A DNA stretch of 64,000 bases from Paulinella micropora (GCA_009731375.1 BJOX01000053.1:28291-92290), one strand, 5' to 3'; positions 1 to 14,588 are shown, counted from the first letter of the stretch. Made by a program: numbers and translations. The notes: generated by a model from the sequence alone, not told the origin.

Positions 1-386
1 TACCTACCTACCTACCTACCTACCTACCAAGCCATACATACATACATACATACATACATGCATACATACATACATACATACATACATACATACAGAAATA
101 CCTACGTACATACGTACATACATATATATTTACGTACATACATACATAGACAAGGAGAAGGTGGTTTTATGAGGTCGGCACATAGTACACGACGCCCAAC
201 ATACATACATACATACATACATACATACATACATACACACATACATACACACATACATACGTACGTACGTAATGACATGGATAAAGAAGGAGCAAATCGT
301 TCAATAAGGTCGACACATAGTACACACCACGCCTTACATATCATACATTACATCACATTTATTACATGACACACATACATTACACG

Positions 387-418
<32 letters not shown>

Positions 419-1092
419 CATATATACATACATAGACACATGCATGCATATATACATGCATGCATGTATACATAAAAAAGAAACAACTCTTTACATCAGG
501 TTAACTCGCCTTACATTACATTACATTACATTACATTACATTACATTACATACACACATACAAACATACATACATGCATACATACATACATACATACATG
601 CATACATACATACATACATACATACATACATACATACATACATACATACTTAATTACTTACTTACTTACTTACTTACGTACGTACGTACTTACTTACGTA
701 CTTACTTACTGGGTTACCCACTTTCTTGCTTACATTCATACATACATACATACATACTTACTGACTTACTTACTTACTCACTTACTTACTTACGTACTTA
801 CTTACTGGGTTACCCACTTTCTTGTACATTCATTCATTCATTCATTCATTCATTCATTCATTCATTCATACATACATACATACATACATACATACATACA
901 TAACATACATACACATACATACACATACATACACATACATACATACACATACATACATACATACATACGTACGTACGTACGTACGTACGTAAAACGAACG
1001 TACGTACGTACTTACTTACGTACTTACTTACGCACTTACTTACGCACTTACTTACGTACTTACTTACGTACTTACGTACGTACTTACGTACG

Positions 1093-1155
<63 letters not shown>

Positions 1156-1412
1156 GTACTTACTTACTGGGTTACCCACTTTCTTTCATACAAACACACA
1201 TACATACATACATACATACATACATACATACATACATACGTACGTACTTACTTACTTACTTTCTTACTTACTTACTTACTTACTTACTTATTTACTGGGT
1301 TACCCACTTTCTTGCTTACATTCATACATACATACATACATACATACATAAATACATACATACATACATAGGTACGTACTTACTTACTTACTTAGGTACT
1401 TACTTACTTAGG

Positions 1413-1458
<46 letters not shown>

Positions 1459-1739
1459 TTTACTTACTTACTTACTTACTGGGTTACCCACTTTCTTGCT
1501 TACATACAGACACACATACAGGTATGTATGTATGTATGTAAGCAAGAAAGTGGGTAACCCAGTAAGTAAGTAAGTAAGTAAGTATGTATGTATTATGTAT
1601 GTATGTATACGTTCGTACGTTCGTACTTACTTACTTACTTACTTACTTACTGGGTTACCCACTTTCTTGCTTACATTCATACATACATACATACATATAT
1701 ACATACATATATACATACATACGTACGTACGTACGTACG

Positions 1740-1790
<51 letters not shown>

Positions 1791-1835
1791 GTACTTACTT
1801 ACTGGTTTACCCACTTTCTTGCTTACATTCATTCA

Positions 1836-1867
<32 letters not shown>

Positions 1868-1914
1868 CATACATACATACATACATACATACGTACGTAC
1901 GTACATACGTTACG

Positions 1915-1946
<32 letters not shown>

Positions 1947-2048
1947 GGGTTATCCACTTTCTTGCCATCATTCATTCATTCATTCATTCATTCATACATA
2001 CATACATACATACATACATACATACATACGTACGTACGTACGTACACG

Positions 2049-2095
<47 letters not shown>

Positions 2096-2096
2096 G

Positions 2097-2128
<32 letters not shown>

Positions 2129-2299
2129 AACTTACTTACTTACTTACTAACTTACTTACTTACTTACTTACTTACTTACGTACTTCATACTGGGTTACCC
2201 GCTTTCTTGCTCACATTCATTCATACGTACATACATACATACATACATACATACATACATACATACATACGTACGTACGTACGTACATACGTACGTACG

Positions 2300-2340
<41 letters not shown>

Positions 2341-2498
2341 GCGTACTTACTTACTGGGTTACCCACTTTCTTGCTTACATTCATACATACATTCATACAT
2401 ACATACATACATACATACATACATACATACATACATACGTACGTACTTACTTACTTACTTACTCACTTACTTACTTACTTGGCTTCCCACTTTCTTTC

Positions 2499-2540
<42 letters not shown>

Positions 2541-2919
2541 GCATACATACATGCATACATGCATGCATGCATACATACATACATACATACATACATACAT
2601 ACATACATAACATACATAACATACATACATACATATACTTACTTACTTAATTGGCTACCCACTTTTTTTGCTTGCATTTATACATACATACATACATACA
2701 TACATACATACATACATGCATACATGCATATACATACATACATACTACACACATACATACATACATACATACATACATACATACGTCCGTACGTACGTAC
2801 GTACTTACTTACTTACTTACTTACTTACTTATTTGGTTACCCATTTTCTTGCTTACATTCATACATACATACATGCATGCATAAATACATACATACATAC
2901 ATACATACACATACATACA

Positions 2920-2950
<31 letters not shown>

Positions 2951-3160
2951 CTACGTACTTATTTACTTGCTTACTTACTTACTTACCTTTTTGGTTACCC
3001 ACGTACTTACTTACTTATTTACTTACTTACTTACTTACTTACTTTGTTACCCTTTTTTCTTGCTTGCATTCATAAATACATGTATGCATACATGCATACA
3101 TACAAAAATACATACACACATAGATACATACATACATACATACGTACATACGTACGTACG

Positions 3161-3197
<37 letters not shown>

Positions 3198-3227
3198 GCT
3201 TGCTTACTTGGTTACTCTCTTTCCTGC

Positions 3228-3258
<31 letters not shown>

Positions 3259-3419
3259 CATACGTACGTACGTACGTACGTACGTACGTACGTACGTACG
3301 TACTTATTTACTTACTTACTTACTTGGTTACCCACTTTCTTGCATACATACATACATACATACATACATACATACATACATACTTGCTTACTTGCTTACT
3401 TGGTTACCCACTTTCCTGC

Positions 3420-3450
<31 letters not shown>

Positions 3451-3607
3451 AATACATACATACATACATACATACATACATACATACATACATGCGTACG
3501 TACATACGTACGTACTTACTTACTTACTTACTTACTTAATTACTTACTCACTTACTTACTTACTTACTTGCTTACTTACTTGCTTACTTGGTTACCCTCT
3601 TTCCTGC

Positions 3608-3638
<31 letters not shown>

Positions 3639-3812
3639 CATACTTACTTACTTATTTACTTACTTACTTACTTGCTTACTTGGATACCCACTTTCCTGCT
3701 TACATTCATACATACATAACATACATTCATACATACATACATACATACATACATACATACATACATACTTACTTACTTACTTACCTACTCTTACTTCCTT
3801 ACTTACTTACTC

Positions 3813-3848
<36 letters not shown>

Positions 3849-4437
3849 GCTTACTTGCTTACCCACTTTCCTGCTTGCATTCATACATACATACATACAT
3901 ACATACATGCATACATACATACATACATACATAGTTACTTACTTAGTTACTTACTTACTTAGTTACTTACTTGTACTTGGTTACCCACTTTCCTGCTGCA
4001 TTCACTCACTTATACATACATACAAACATACATACATACATATATACATACATACATACATACATACATACATACATACATACATACATACATACGTACG
4101 TACGTACGTACGTACGTATGTACTTATTTACTTACTTGCTTACTTGTACCCACTTTCTTGTTTACATACATACATACATACATACATACACACATACATA
4201 CTTATTTACTTATTTACTTACATACTTACCTATTTGGTTACCCACTTTCTTGCTTACATACATTCATACATACATTCATACATACATTCATACATACATC
4301 CATACATACATCCATACATGCATACTTACTTACATACTTACTTACATACTTACTTACTTACTTTCTTAGTCTGACTTTCTTCCTTACTTACTCCCTTATT
4401 CATATAAAATATTACATACATACATTACATACATACA

Positions 4438-4468
<31 letters not shown>

Positions 4469-4797
4469 CAAACATACATACATACATACATACATACATA
4501 CATACGTACGTACGTACGTACTTACTTACTTACTTACTTACTTACTGGTTTACCCACTTTCTTGCTTACATTCATTCATTCATACATACATACCTACATA
4601 CATACTTACTTACTTACTTACATAAATACATACACACATACATACATACATACATACATACAATGAATGAATGTAAGCAAGAAAGTGGGTAACCCAGTAA
4701 GTAAGTAAGTAAGTAAGTAAGTACGTACATACGTACGTACGTATGTATGTTCATTCATACATACATACAAACATACATACATACATACATAAATACA

Positions 4798-4828
<31 letters not shown>

Positions 4829-5002
4829 GTACTTCATACTGGGGTACCCACTTTCTTGCTTTCATTCATTCATAAAATACATACATACATACATACATAC
4901 ATACATACATACGTACGTACGTACTTACTTACTTACTTACTTACTTACGTACTTACTTACCTTAATTACGTACTTGCTTACTTACTTGCTTACTTTTCTT
5001 GC

Positions 5003-5033
<31 letters not shown>

Positions 5034-5111
5034 CATACATACATACATACATACATACGTACATACATACATACATACATGCATACATACATGCATACAT
5101 GCATACATACA

Positions 5112-5146
<35 letters not shown>

Positions 5147-5332
5147 GTTCGTACTGACTTACGTACTTACTTACTTACTGGGTTACCTGCTTTCTTGCTT
5201 ACATTCATTCATTCTTTCATACATATACATACATACATACATACATACTTACTTACTTACTTACTTACTTATTTACGTACTTACTTACTGGGTTACCCAC
5301 TTTCTTTCTTACATTCATTCACACATGCATAC

Positions 5333-5363
<31 letters not shown>

Positions 5364-5377
5364 CATACATGCATACG

Positions 5378-5412
<35 letters not shown>

Positions 5413-5543
5413 GTACTTACTTACTTACGTACTTACTTACTGGGTTACCCACTTTCTTGCTCAAATTCATACATACATACATACATACATACATACATTC
5501 ATACATTCATACATACACATACATACATACATACATACATATA

Positions 5544-5577
<34 letters not shown>

Positions 5578-6075
5578 CATACATACATACATAAATACAT
5601 ACATACATACATGCATGCATACATACATACATACATACATACTTACTTACTTACTTGCTTACTTGGTTACCCACTTTCCTGCTTACATGCATACATGCAT
5701 ACATACATACATACATACATACATACATACATACATGCATACATACATACGTACGTACGTACGTACGTACGTACGTACGTACTTACTTACTTACTTACTT
5801 ACTTACTTGCTTGCTTACTTGGTTACACACTTTCCTGCTTACATATATACATACATACATACATACATACATACATACGTACGTAGGTACGTACGTACGT
5901 ACGTACGTACATACATACAACATACATACATACATACTTACTTACTTACTTACTTACTTACTTAGTTACTTACTTGCTTGCTTGGTTACCCACTTTCCTG
6001 CTAACATTCATACATAATACATACATACATACATACATACATACATACATACATACATACATACATACGTACTTA

Positions 6076-6112
<37 letters not shown>

Positions 6113-6420
6113 GGTTACCCACTTTCTTGCTCACATACATACATACATACATACATTCATACATTCATACATACATACTTACTTACTTACTTACTTAGTT
6201 ACTTACTTATTTGGTTACCCACTTTCTTGCTTACATACATACATACATACATTCATACATACATTCATTCATTCATACATACATACATACATACATACAT
6301 ACATACATACATGCATACTTACTTACGTACTTACTTACTTACATACTTTCTTACTTGCTTACTTTCTTAGTCTTACCTTCTTACTTACTGACTCACTTAT
6401 TCACATACAATATTATACAC
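1..6420. repeat. TACA/TACG/TACT array with higher-order units (HOR1)
   Basis: Tetranucleotide DNA built from TACA, TACG and TACT blocks in a repeating order. Each TACT block ends in a non-simple spacer reading close to GGGTTACCCACTTTCTTGC, after which a TACA block starts again. I count roughly 33 spacers between about 700 and 6,220, spaced about 90-200 bp, plus two in the opposite orientation near 1,545 and 4,685. Near 150-190, 290-345 and 475-520 are copies of a different core, described at 21.9-27.1 kb. Long frames here translate only as YIHT/YLLT repeats and are not genes. Confidence 0.9.
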
Positions 6421-6437
6421 ATACATCCATACATACA

Positions 6438-6496
<59 letters not shown>

Positions 6497-6776
6497 GCAT
6501 ACATACATACATACATACATACATACATACATACATACATACATACATACATACATACATACATGAATACATACATACATACATTCATACATTCGTATAC
6601 ACACACACACACATATACATACATACATACATACATACATACATACATACACACATACACACATACATACATACAGACAGATATACATACATACATACAT
6701 ACATACATACATACATACGTACATGCATACATACATACATTTATCGCTACCTTTTTGCAGCTTTCACACTTACTTA

Positions 6777-6816
<40 letters not shown>

Positions 6817-7678
6817 TATATTCTTCTTACTTTCTTCTTACTTACTTACTTACTTACTTACTTACTCAGTTTTTTACTTTATTACTTGCTTATTTACTCA
6901 CATACATACATACATACATACATACACACATACATTCATACATACATACATACATCGCTACCTTTTTGCAGCATTCACACTTATCTTCTTACTTTCTTCT
7001 GACTTACTTATTTACTTTCTTACTTACTTACTTACTTAAATTTTTTTTACTAGTTTTTATATTTTTTTTATCACGTACATACATACACACATACATACAT
7101 ACATACATATATACATTCATACATATATATATACATACATACATACATACATCGCTACCTTTTTGCAGCGTTCACACTTAACTTAATTACTTACTTACTT
7201 ACTTACTATTCTTCTTACTTTTTTTTTACTTACTTACTTACTTACTTACTTAGTTTTTTACTTTATTACTTACTTCTTTACTCACATACATACATACATA
7301 CATACATACATACATACATACGTACATACATGCATACATACAACATACATACATACATACATACATACATACATACATACATACGTACGTACGTACATAA
7401 CATATATGCATACAGACATGCATACATAAGTGCATCCATCCGTTCATTCCTCATATATCTACATGAATCCCGGCATATTTATAACACACATACATACATA
7501 CATACATACATACATACGTACGTACATACGTACGTACATACATACATACATACATACATACATACATACATACATACAGACATACATACATACATACATA
7601 CATACATACACACGTACACACATACATACATGCATACATGCATGCATACATACATACATAAATACATACATACATACA

Positions 7679-7711
<33 letters not shown>

Positions 7712-7783
7712 CAATACGTCCGTACATACATACATGCAATACGTCATGCATGTATGTGTATACATATACATAACGTACATACA

Positions 7784-7816
<33 letters not shown>

Positions 7817-8271
7817 TTATCGGTCTTTTTTTTGCAGCATTCACACTTACTTAACTTACTTATCTTTCTTCTTACTTACTTACTTGCTTACTTACTTAGT
7901 TTTTTTACTTTGTTACCACCTTATTCACTCACATACATAACAAACAAACGTACATACATACATACATACATACATACATACATTTATCACTATCTTTTGC
8001 AGCATTCACAGTACTTACTTACTTAACTTACTTACATACTTGCTTAGTTACTTACTCAGTTTTTTACATTGTTACTTGCTTATTTATATACATACATACA
8101 TACATACATACATACATACATACATACGTACATACAAACACATATACATACATACATACATGCATACATACATACATTTGTTGCTACTTTTTTGCAGCAT
8201 TCACACTTACTTACTTACTTACTTACTTAGTTTTTTACTTTGTTACTTACTTATTCACTCACATACATACA

Positions 8272-8303
<32 letters not shown>

Positions 8304-8560
8304 CATATACATACATGCATACATACATACATACATACATACAAACATACATACATACATACATACATACTTGTATGACACCAACTCTTGTCAGCATTCA
8401 CACACACACACACACACACACTAGCATTTTGCCCACCTTTGGCGTAACATACATACATACATACATACATACATACATACATACATGCATGCATACATAC
8501 ATGCATACAGACATACATACATACATACATACATACATACACTATCAGCAACATCTTAAC
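6421..8560. repeat. TACA array with a second higher-order spacer (HOR2)
   Basis: TACA arrays are interrupted about every 170-220 bp by a spacer reading close to CTACCTTTTTGCAGCATTC, followed by TACTT-rich sequence and then TACA again. Copies are seen near 6,740, 6,955, 7,148, 7,820, 7,985 and 8,175. The spacer looks like a polypyrimidine-AG splice acceptor, but no coding sequence follows it. A (CA)n stretch lies at 8,398-8,422. Confidence 0.85.
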
Positions 8561-8671
8561 TGCATCTTTTACTTACTTCATGTTGTACTTTATTATCCAT
8601 TCAATCACCTTTTCAATTCCTCATTTTTACATACGTGCATACATACATGCGTTCTTGCAGTACGAACGTCA

Positions 8672-8726
<55 letters not shown>

Positions 8727-8894
8727 CATACATACATACATACATACATACATACATACATTCATACATGCATACATACATACATACATACATACATATA
8801 CATACATACATACATACATACATAAGTAGGTATATACGTACGTACGCACCCATACAGACACACACACACATACATACATCCATCCATACATACA

Positions 8895-8928
<34 letters not shown>

Positions 8929-9010
8929 CCTACATACATACATACATACATATACACACATACAATCACATTATACATACACATACATACATACATACAT
9001 ACATACATAC
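8561..9010. repeat. TACA tetranucleotide arrays
   Basis: Mostly uninterrupted TACA repeats, with a short unique stretch at about 8,560-8,670. No coding potential beyond low-complexity frames. Confidence 0.85.
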
Positions 9011-9035
9011 ATGTTGTTGCTGCTGCTGGTGCCGC

Positions 9036-9076
<41 letters not shown>

Positions 9077-9206
9077 TTGTTTTTGTTGTTGTTTGTTGTT
9101 GTTGTTTGTTGTTGTTGTTTGTTGCTGTTGCTGTTGCTGTTATTGTTATTCTTGTTGTTGCTGTTGTTGTTGCTGTCGTTGTTGTTGCTGTTGTTGCTAT
9201 TGTTAG

Positions 9207-9240
<34 letters not shown>

Positions 9241-9297
9241 CGTTGTTTCTGTTTCTGTTGCTTTTGTTGTTGTTGTTGCTGGTGTTATTTTTGTTGT
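9011..9297. repeat. Imperfect GTT/CTG trinucleotide array
   Basis: About 285 bp of GTT repeats with interspersed GCT, GTC and GTTT variants. Frames read as poly-Leu/Val/Cys on the plus strand and poly-Asn/Thr on the minus strand. It lies 0.3 kb upstream of ankyrin exon 1 and has no counterpart upstream of the second gene copy. Confidence 0.9.
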
Positions 9298-9300
9298 GCA

Positions 9301-9366
9301 TACATACACATGTAGACAACATATATACATGAATCGAATAGACGTTTATGCACAACATGTAAGACA
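9301..9366 (+). promoter_or_regulatory. Conserved 66-bp block upstream of ankyrin exon 1
   Basis: A unique block starting CATACACATGTAGACAAC and ending near ACAACATGTAAG is repeated almost exactly at 27,234-27,299, at the matching place in the second copy. It is much better conserved than the microsatellites around it. Position about 200 bp before the start codon makes a promoter or 5' leader role plausible, but no known motif is recognised. Confidence 0.3.
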
Positions 9367-9377
9367 TACATACATAC

Positions 9378-9448
<71 letters not shown>

Positions 9449-9494
9449 AATACATATACAAATACATACATACATACATACATACATACAAACC

Positions 9495-9542
<48 letters not shown>
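9367..9542. repeat. TACATA hexanucleotide and CT dinucleotide arrays
   Basis: A TATACA array runs to about 9,490 and a (CT)n tract runs from 9,498 to about 9,541, directly before exon 1. The CT tract could act as a pyrimidine-rich promoter element or leader, but nothing in the sequence proves this. Confidence 0.85.
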
Positions 9543-9545
<3 letters not shown>

Positions 9546-9556
9546 GTCCTCTCTTC

Positions 9557-9685
9557 ATGCGCGTTTGGCTCTGGCCAGCCATGTCCGGCAAGGAGTTTGT
9601 GGAGGCGGCGCAGAATGGCAAACTCGATCGCGTCCGGGAGCTCTTGGCACAGCGCGCCGACGTGGAGTCAAGAAACCCCGCCAGG
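9557..9685 (+). CDS. Ankyrin-repeat protein, copy 1 exon 1 (start exon)
   Basis: This GC-rich exon holds the only recognisable start of the ankyrin gene. Two in-frame ATGs occur, at 9,557 and 9,581. The second gives a cleaner N-terminus (MSGKEF) and is preferred. From it, 35 codons cover the helices of an ankyrin-like repeat, with an [14 protein letters not shown] motif. The exon probably ends at 9,685 before a GTCAGT donor, in phase 0. Exon 1 is absent from the second copy, where a CT/TA microsatellite occupies its place. Ankyrin repeats bind other proteins; the partner here is unknown. Confidence 0.7.
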
Positions 9686-9821
9686 GTCAGTGCGGGGCGG
9701 GACAGGAGGCAGCACAGACGAGCCCTGCAGTGCCTAACCAAACAACTACTCACAAAAAACAGCCTTTTGAAGCATACTTGAGTGTGCACAAGCGATGTAA
9801 AACATGCTTGCATTCACTGTG

Positions 9822-9863
<42 letters not shown>

Positions 9864-9985
9864 GTCTGTCTGTTTATCTTTTTTTTATCTATCTATTTAC
9901 CTGCCTATCTATGTATCCATCCATCTATCCATATATCATCTATCCATCCATCCATCCATCCATCCATCTATCCAACCATCCATCC

Positions 9986-10070
<85 letters not shown>

Positions 10071-10072
10071 GC
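9822..10072. repeat. ATCT/ATCC tetranucleotide array in ankyrin intron 1
   Basis: ATCT arrays with an ATCC block at 9,915-9,990. They abut the 5' end of the first family-A retroelement fragment at 10,073. The intron stretch from 9,686 to 9,821 is unique and shows no gene. Confidence 0.9.
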
Positions 10073-10157
10073 TGGGCATCGGGTTAATACTTTACCCACA
10101 GACTTCCTTGGTTGACGAAATCAGAAGCTCCTTTTTTCTGACATTTGTCGATATCTC
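10073..10157 (+). mobile_element. Family A non-LTR retroelement 3' end, short fragment
   Basis: This 85-bp fragment begins directly in an ATCT array and ends with the family-A 3' terminus, close to GTCGATATCTCATC. It runs straight into the longer copy at 10,158 with no array between. The same sequence recurs at 10,619-10,705, 15,516-15,604, 34,659-34,722 and 35,276-35,364, and inverted at 18,499 and 49,963. No coding part is preserved. Confidence 0.65.
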
Positions 10158-10703
10158 ATCAGTTGATCTCATCACTTACTCCACGGAGTGAACCAAGGCC
10201 ACTTGAGGTGTCACTGACCCTCCGTTGGGCTTGGTTTTTTGAAATGGGTGCCATCTGTCGACAGACAGAGAATTAGGGGATGGTGTGGGTGTGCTGGGCC
10301 CGTGGTGGGGTGCCTTATGTGTGCCTAGCCATACGCCTATAAGTCACATGCCGAAATAGCGACGGGAAGCACAATCCTGTTCCCTCAGGGTGCCCTTTCT
10401 CGCTTGTTGAGCCCGGAATAAAACCCACAGTGCTCTGTCGGTTTATACTAGACTGTCGAACAGTCTCGAAACTCCATCTGCTTACTGGGTCCTCTGTAAT
10501 GGAGGTGGGAGCTCGTTCTGCAAGGGGCGCTTATGGAACGAGCCCTGGCCCCGCCTGGTACTAGGGAGCTTTGGTATCGCCTGTATCAGTCCCTTCCGTG
10601 CAAACATCACGGTTTAGCTGGGCATCGGGTTAATACTTTACCCACAGACTTCCTTGGTTGACGAAATCAGAAGCTCCTTTTTTCTGACATTTGTCGATAT
10701 CTC

Positions 10704-10705
<2 letters not shown>
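10158..10705 (+). mobile_element. Family A non-LTR retroelement 3' end, longest copy
   Basis: The longest family-A copy, about 548 bp. It contains a unique 5' part, a palindrome near AGACTGTCGAACAGTCT at about 10,450, and the common 3' end GTCGATATCTCATC that leads into ATCT repeats. Other copies begin at different internal points but share this 3' end. That is the hallmark of 5'-truncated target-primed insertions. No open frame of note is present, so this is read as 3' UTR. The class is inferred from truncation pattern and tail. Confidence 0.65.
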
Positions 10706-10786
<81 letters not shown>

Positions 10787-10882
10787 ACGTATCCATCCAC
10801 CTATCCATCCATCCATCCATCCATCCATCTATCCATCTATCCATCCATCCATCCATCCATCCATCGATCCATCCATCCTTCC

Positions 10883-10945
<63 letters not shown>

Positions 10946-10994
10946 AATCTTTCTATCTATCTATCTATCTATCTATCCATCCATCCATCCATCC

Positions 10995-11027
<33 letters not shown>

Positions 11028-11064
11028 CCTATCTATCAACCTACCTATCTGCCTATCTGCCTAC

Positions 11065-11133
<69 letters not shown>
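10706..11133. repeat. ATCT/ATCC array 3' of family A element
   Basis: ATCT array with ATCC blocks, forming the tail side of the family-A copy. It ends at unique intron sequence (11,134-11,327), which is nearly identical to 27,783-27,976 before exon 2 of the second copy. Confidence 0.9.
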
Positions 11134-11134
<1 letters not shown>

Positions 11135-11327
11135 CATGCCTTTTCTCGTGTCTCTTGTACCTGGCTTCTTTTGTTTTTCTTGTTTGCGTTGCGATGCTCG
11201 CTCTCCCCACCGTCACACGGGCCGATGCATACACATGTACACATACACACAGAAGCAGACACAGCCGCTCCTTGCTGTGGCGTGGCCTACTGTGCGCACG
11301 TCTCCTTGTCTTGTCTGCCTTGTCTAG

Positions 11328-11426
11328 ATGAACAATACGGCCCTGATGGAGACCGCGTCCAACGGTCGCACTGACATCTTCCAGGCGCTCCTGGCCGCAG
11401 GCGCCAACGTCAACGCCGCAAACGAG
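11328..11426 (+). CDS. Ankyrin-repeat protein, copy 1 exon 2
   Basis: A 99-bp exon encoding exactly one ankyrin repeat of 33 residues, including [13 protein letters not shown] and [12 protein letters not shown]. Both match the consensus TALHxAAxxG...LLxxGAxVN. It is bounded by a CTAG acceptor at 11,327 and a GAG|GTAAAC donor, both phase 0. The second copy (27,977-28,075) differs at only a few codons. A one-repeat, frame-neutral exon can be skipped or duplicated without breaking the frame. Confidence 0.8.
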
Positions 11427-11536
11427 GTAAACAGTGGAGCGGACAGTTGCATACTCTGTGTGCACCTATAAGTATTCACATATGTATATTTGAATGTATA
11501 TGTATTTGTATGTGTGCACGTATATGTAGATGCATA

Positions 11537-12140
<604 letters not shown>

Positions 12141-12169
12141 GTATCTATGTATCTATCTATCTATCTATG

Positions 12170-12213
<44 letters not shown>

Positions 12214-12232
12214 CATCTGTCTCTATCCATCC

Positions 12233-12270
<38 letters not shown>

Positions 12271-12292
12271 TCTTTCTATCTATCTATCTATG

Positions 12293-12328
<36 letters not shown>

Positions 12329-12343
12329 CATCCATCTATATCC

Positions 12344-12388
<45 letters not shown>

Positions 12389-12818
12389 ATTTTTCTTTTT
12401 CTCTTCTTCTATTTTATGTTCCCATCTATTCTCTTTTCTTCTCTTCTCTTCTCTTCTCTTCTCCTCTCCTCTCCTCTCCTCTCTTTCTCTTCTTCTTCTT
12501 CTTCTTCTTCTTCTTCTTCTTCTTCTTCTTCTTCCTCTTCCTCTTCCTCTTCCTCTTCCTCTTTCACTTCCTCTTCCTCTTGTATTCTATTCTATTCTAT
12601 TCTATTCCATTCTATTCTATTCTATCCATCCATCCCTCCTTTTGTTTATCTATCTATCTATCTATCTATCTTTCTATCTATCTATCCGTCCATCCATCCA
12701 TCTATCTATCTGTTCTATTCTATTCTATTCTATTCTATTCTTTTCTGTTCTGTTCTGTTCTGTTCTATTCTATTCTATTCTATAGAATAGGCTAGAATCC
12801 ATCCGTCGCTCCTTTTAT

Positions 12819-12862
<44 letters not shown>

Positions 12863-13083
12863 GTATCTATCTATCTATCTATCTCTCTATTCATCCATCC
12901 GTCTATCTATCTATCTGTTCTATTCTTTTCTATCTTTTCTATTCTATTCTATTCTATTCTATTCTATTCTATTCTTTTCTATTCTTTTCTATTCTATTCT
13001 ATTCTATTCTATTCTTTCCATCTTTTGTTTATCTATCTATCTATCTATCTATCTATCCATCCATCCATCCATCCATCTATCCT

Positions 13084-13121
<38 letters not shown>

Positions 13122-13285
13122 AATCCATCCATCCAACCATCTATATATCTATCTGTTCTATTCTGTTCTTTCCCTGTTCTATTTTTTCTATTCTATTCTA
13201 TTCTATTCTATTATATTCTGTTCTGTTCTGTTCTGTTCTATTCCATTCTATTCTATTCTATTCTTTCTATCCGTCCCTCCTTTTG

Positions 13286-13331
<46 letters not shown>

Positions 13332-13352
13332 CATCCATCCATCCGTCCATCC

Positions 13353-13395
<43 letters not shown>

Positions 13396-13398
13396 CAT

Positions 13399-13457
<59 letters not shown>

Positions 13458-13510
13458 CCTACCTACCTACCTACCTATCTACCTACCTACCTACCTACCT
13501 ACCTACCTAC

Positions 13511-13563
<53 letters not shown>

Positions 13564-13576
13564 CGTCTATCTATCT
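12141..13576. repeat. ATCT arrays with TTC, TTCCTC and TTCTA pentamer arrays
   Basis: ATCT and ATCC arrays alternate with TTC arrays (12,487-12,532) and TTCTA/TTCTG pentanucleotide arrays (about 12,585-12,790, 12,915-13,015, 13,155-13,265). The same order recurs at 33,044-33,590 and 34,720-35,900, as part of the regional duplication. Confidence 0.9.
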
Positions 13577-13700
13577 ATTCTTCAGACTGCATAATCCAGG
13601 ACTATGTATCCACCTCCAGCCCGCTGCCCAGGCGCTGATTGGCGACGGGGTGGAATGGATGCCTATGTCTTCGGATATGCAGCTGATAGACCAAACATAT
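13577..13700 (+). mobile_element. Family D retroelement 3' end in ATCT array
   Basis: About 120 bp of unique sequence flanked by ATCT arrays, starting near TTCAGACTGCAT and ending with GATAGACCAAACATATCTATC. Related copies occur at 14,337-14,428, 35,908-36,029, 36,470-36,562, 41,336-41,452 and 42,546-42,648, with one inverted at 42,183-42,280. All share the 3' terminus. Read as a third family of short retroelement ends; no coding region is seen. Confidence 0.5.
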
Positions 13701-13734
13701 CTATCCATCCATCCATCCATCCATCCATCCATCC

Positions 13735-13766
<32 letters not shown>

Positions 13767-13817
13767 GTCTGTCTTTCTATCTATCTCTTTATGTAACTTT
13801 TTGCTTTTTTTTTTTTC

Positions 13818-14336
13818 TATTTTCTCTTCTCTTCTCTTCTCTTCTCTTCTCCTCTCTTCTCCTCTCTTCTCCTCTCCTCTCTCCTCTCCTCTCTCCTTTC
13901 CTCTCCTCTCTCCTCTCCTCTCCTCTTCTCTCCTCTCCTTTTCTCTCCTCTCCTCTCCTTTTCTCTCCTCTTCTCTCCTCTTCTCTCCTCTTCTCTCCTC
14001 TTCTCTCCTCTCCTCTCCTCTCCTCTCCTCTCTTCTCTTCTCTTCTCTTCTTCTCTTCTCTTCTCTTCTCTTCTCTTCTTCTCTTCTCTCCTCTCCTCTC
14101 CTCTCCTCCTCTCCTCTCCTCTCTTCTCCTCTCTTCTCTCTTCTCTTCTCTTCTCTTCTCTTCTCTTCTCTTCTCTCCTCTTCTCTCCTCTTCCCTCCTC
14201 TTCCCTCCTCTTCCCTCCTCTTCCCTCCTCTTCTCCTCTCTTCTCTTCTCTTCTCCTCTCTTCTCCTCTCTTCTCTTCTCTTCTCTCTCTTCTCTTCTCT
14301 TCTATTCTATTCTCTCTCTTCTCTTCTCTCTTCTCT
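13818..14336. repeat. TTCTC polypyrimidine array (about 520 bp)
   Basis: An almost pure C/T tract on the plus strand built from TTCTC and TCCTC units. A similar tract lies at 36,130-36,470 in the second copy. Such mirror-symmetric purine/pyrimidine DNA is known to form triplex structures. Long frames here read only as SLLFSS or REEKRR repeats. Confidence 0.9.
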
Positions 14337-14422
14337 TGCTCACCCGCTACCGAGTCGCCAACTGGCGGCGGGTTGGAAAGGATGCTTATGTCTTTGGATA
14401 TACAGAGCTGATAGACCAAACA

Positions 14423-14428
<6 letters not shown>
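14337..14428 (+). mobile_element. Family D 3' end, second copy
   Basis: Shares the terminal GATAGACCAAACATATCTATC with the copy at 13,577 but has a different 5' part, starting CTTGCTCACCCGCTACC. It follows the TTCTC array and leads into ATCT. Confidence 0.5.
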
Positions 14429-14469
<41 letters not shown>

Positions 14470-14535
14470 ATATCTATCTATCTATATATTCATCCGTCTA
14501 TCCATCCATCCATCCATCCATACATCCATCTATCC

Positions 14536-14588
<53 letters not shown>

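Noticed and set aside
1-6420. Regularly spaced spacers resembling a CRISPR array
   Set aside because: The repeats are tetranucleotides and the spacers are conserved, the reverse of CRISPR; the genome is eukaryotic.
58-8378. Many long frames translating as YIHT, YLLT, YVCM repeats on both strands
   Set aside because: A tetranucleotide array has no stop in several frames by construction; the composition follows the repeat and no domain is present.
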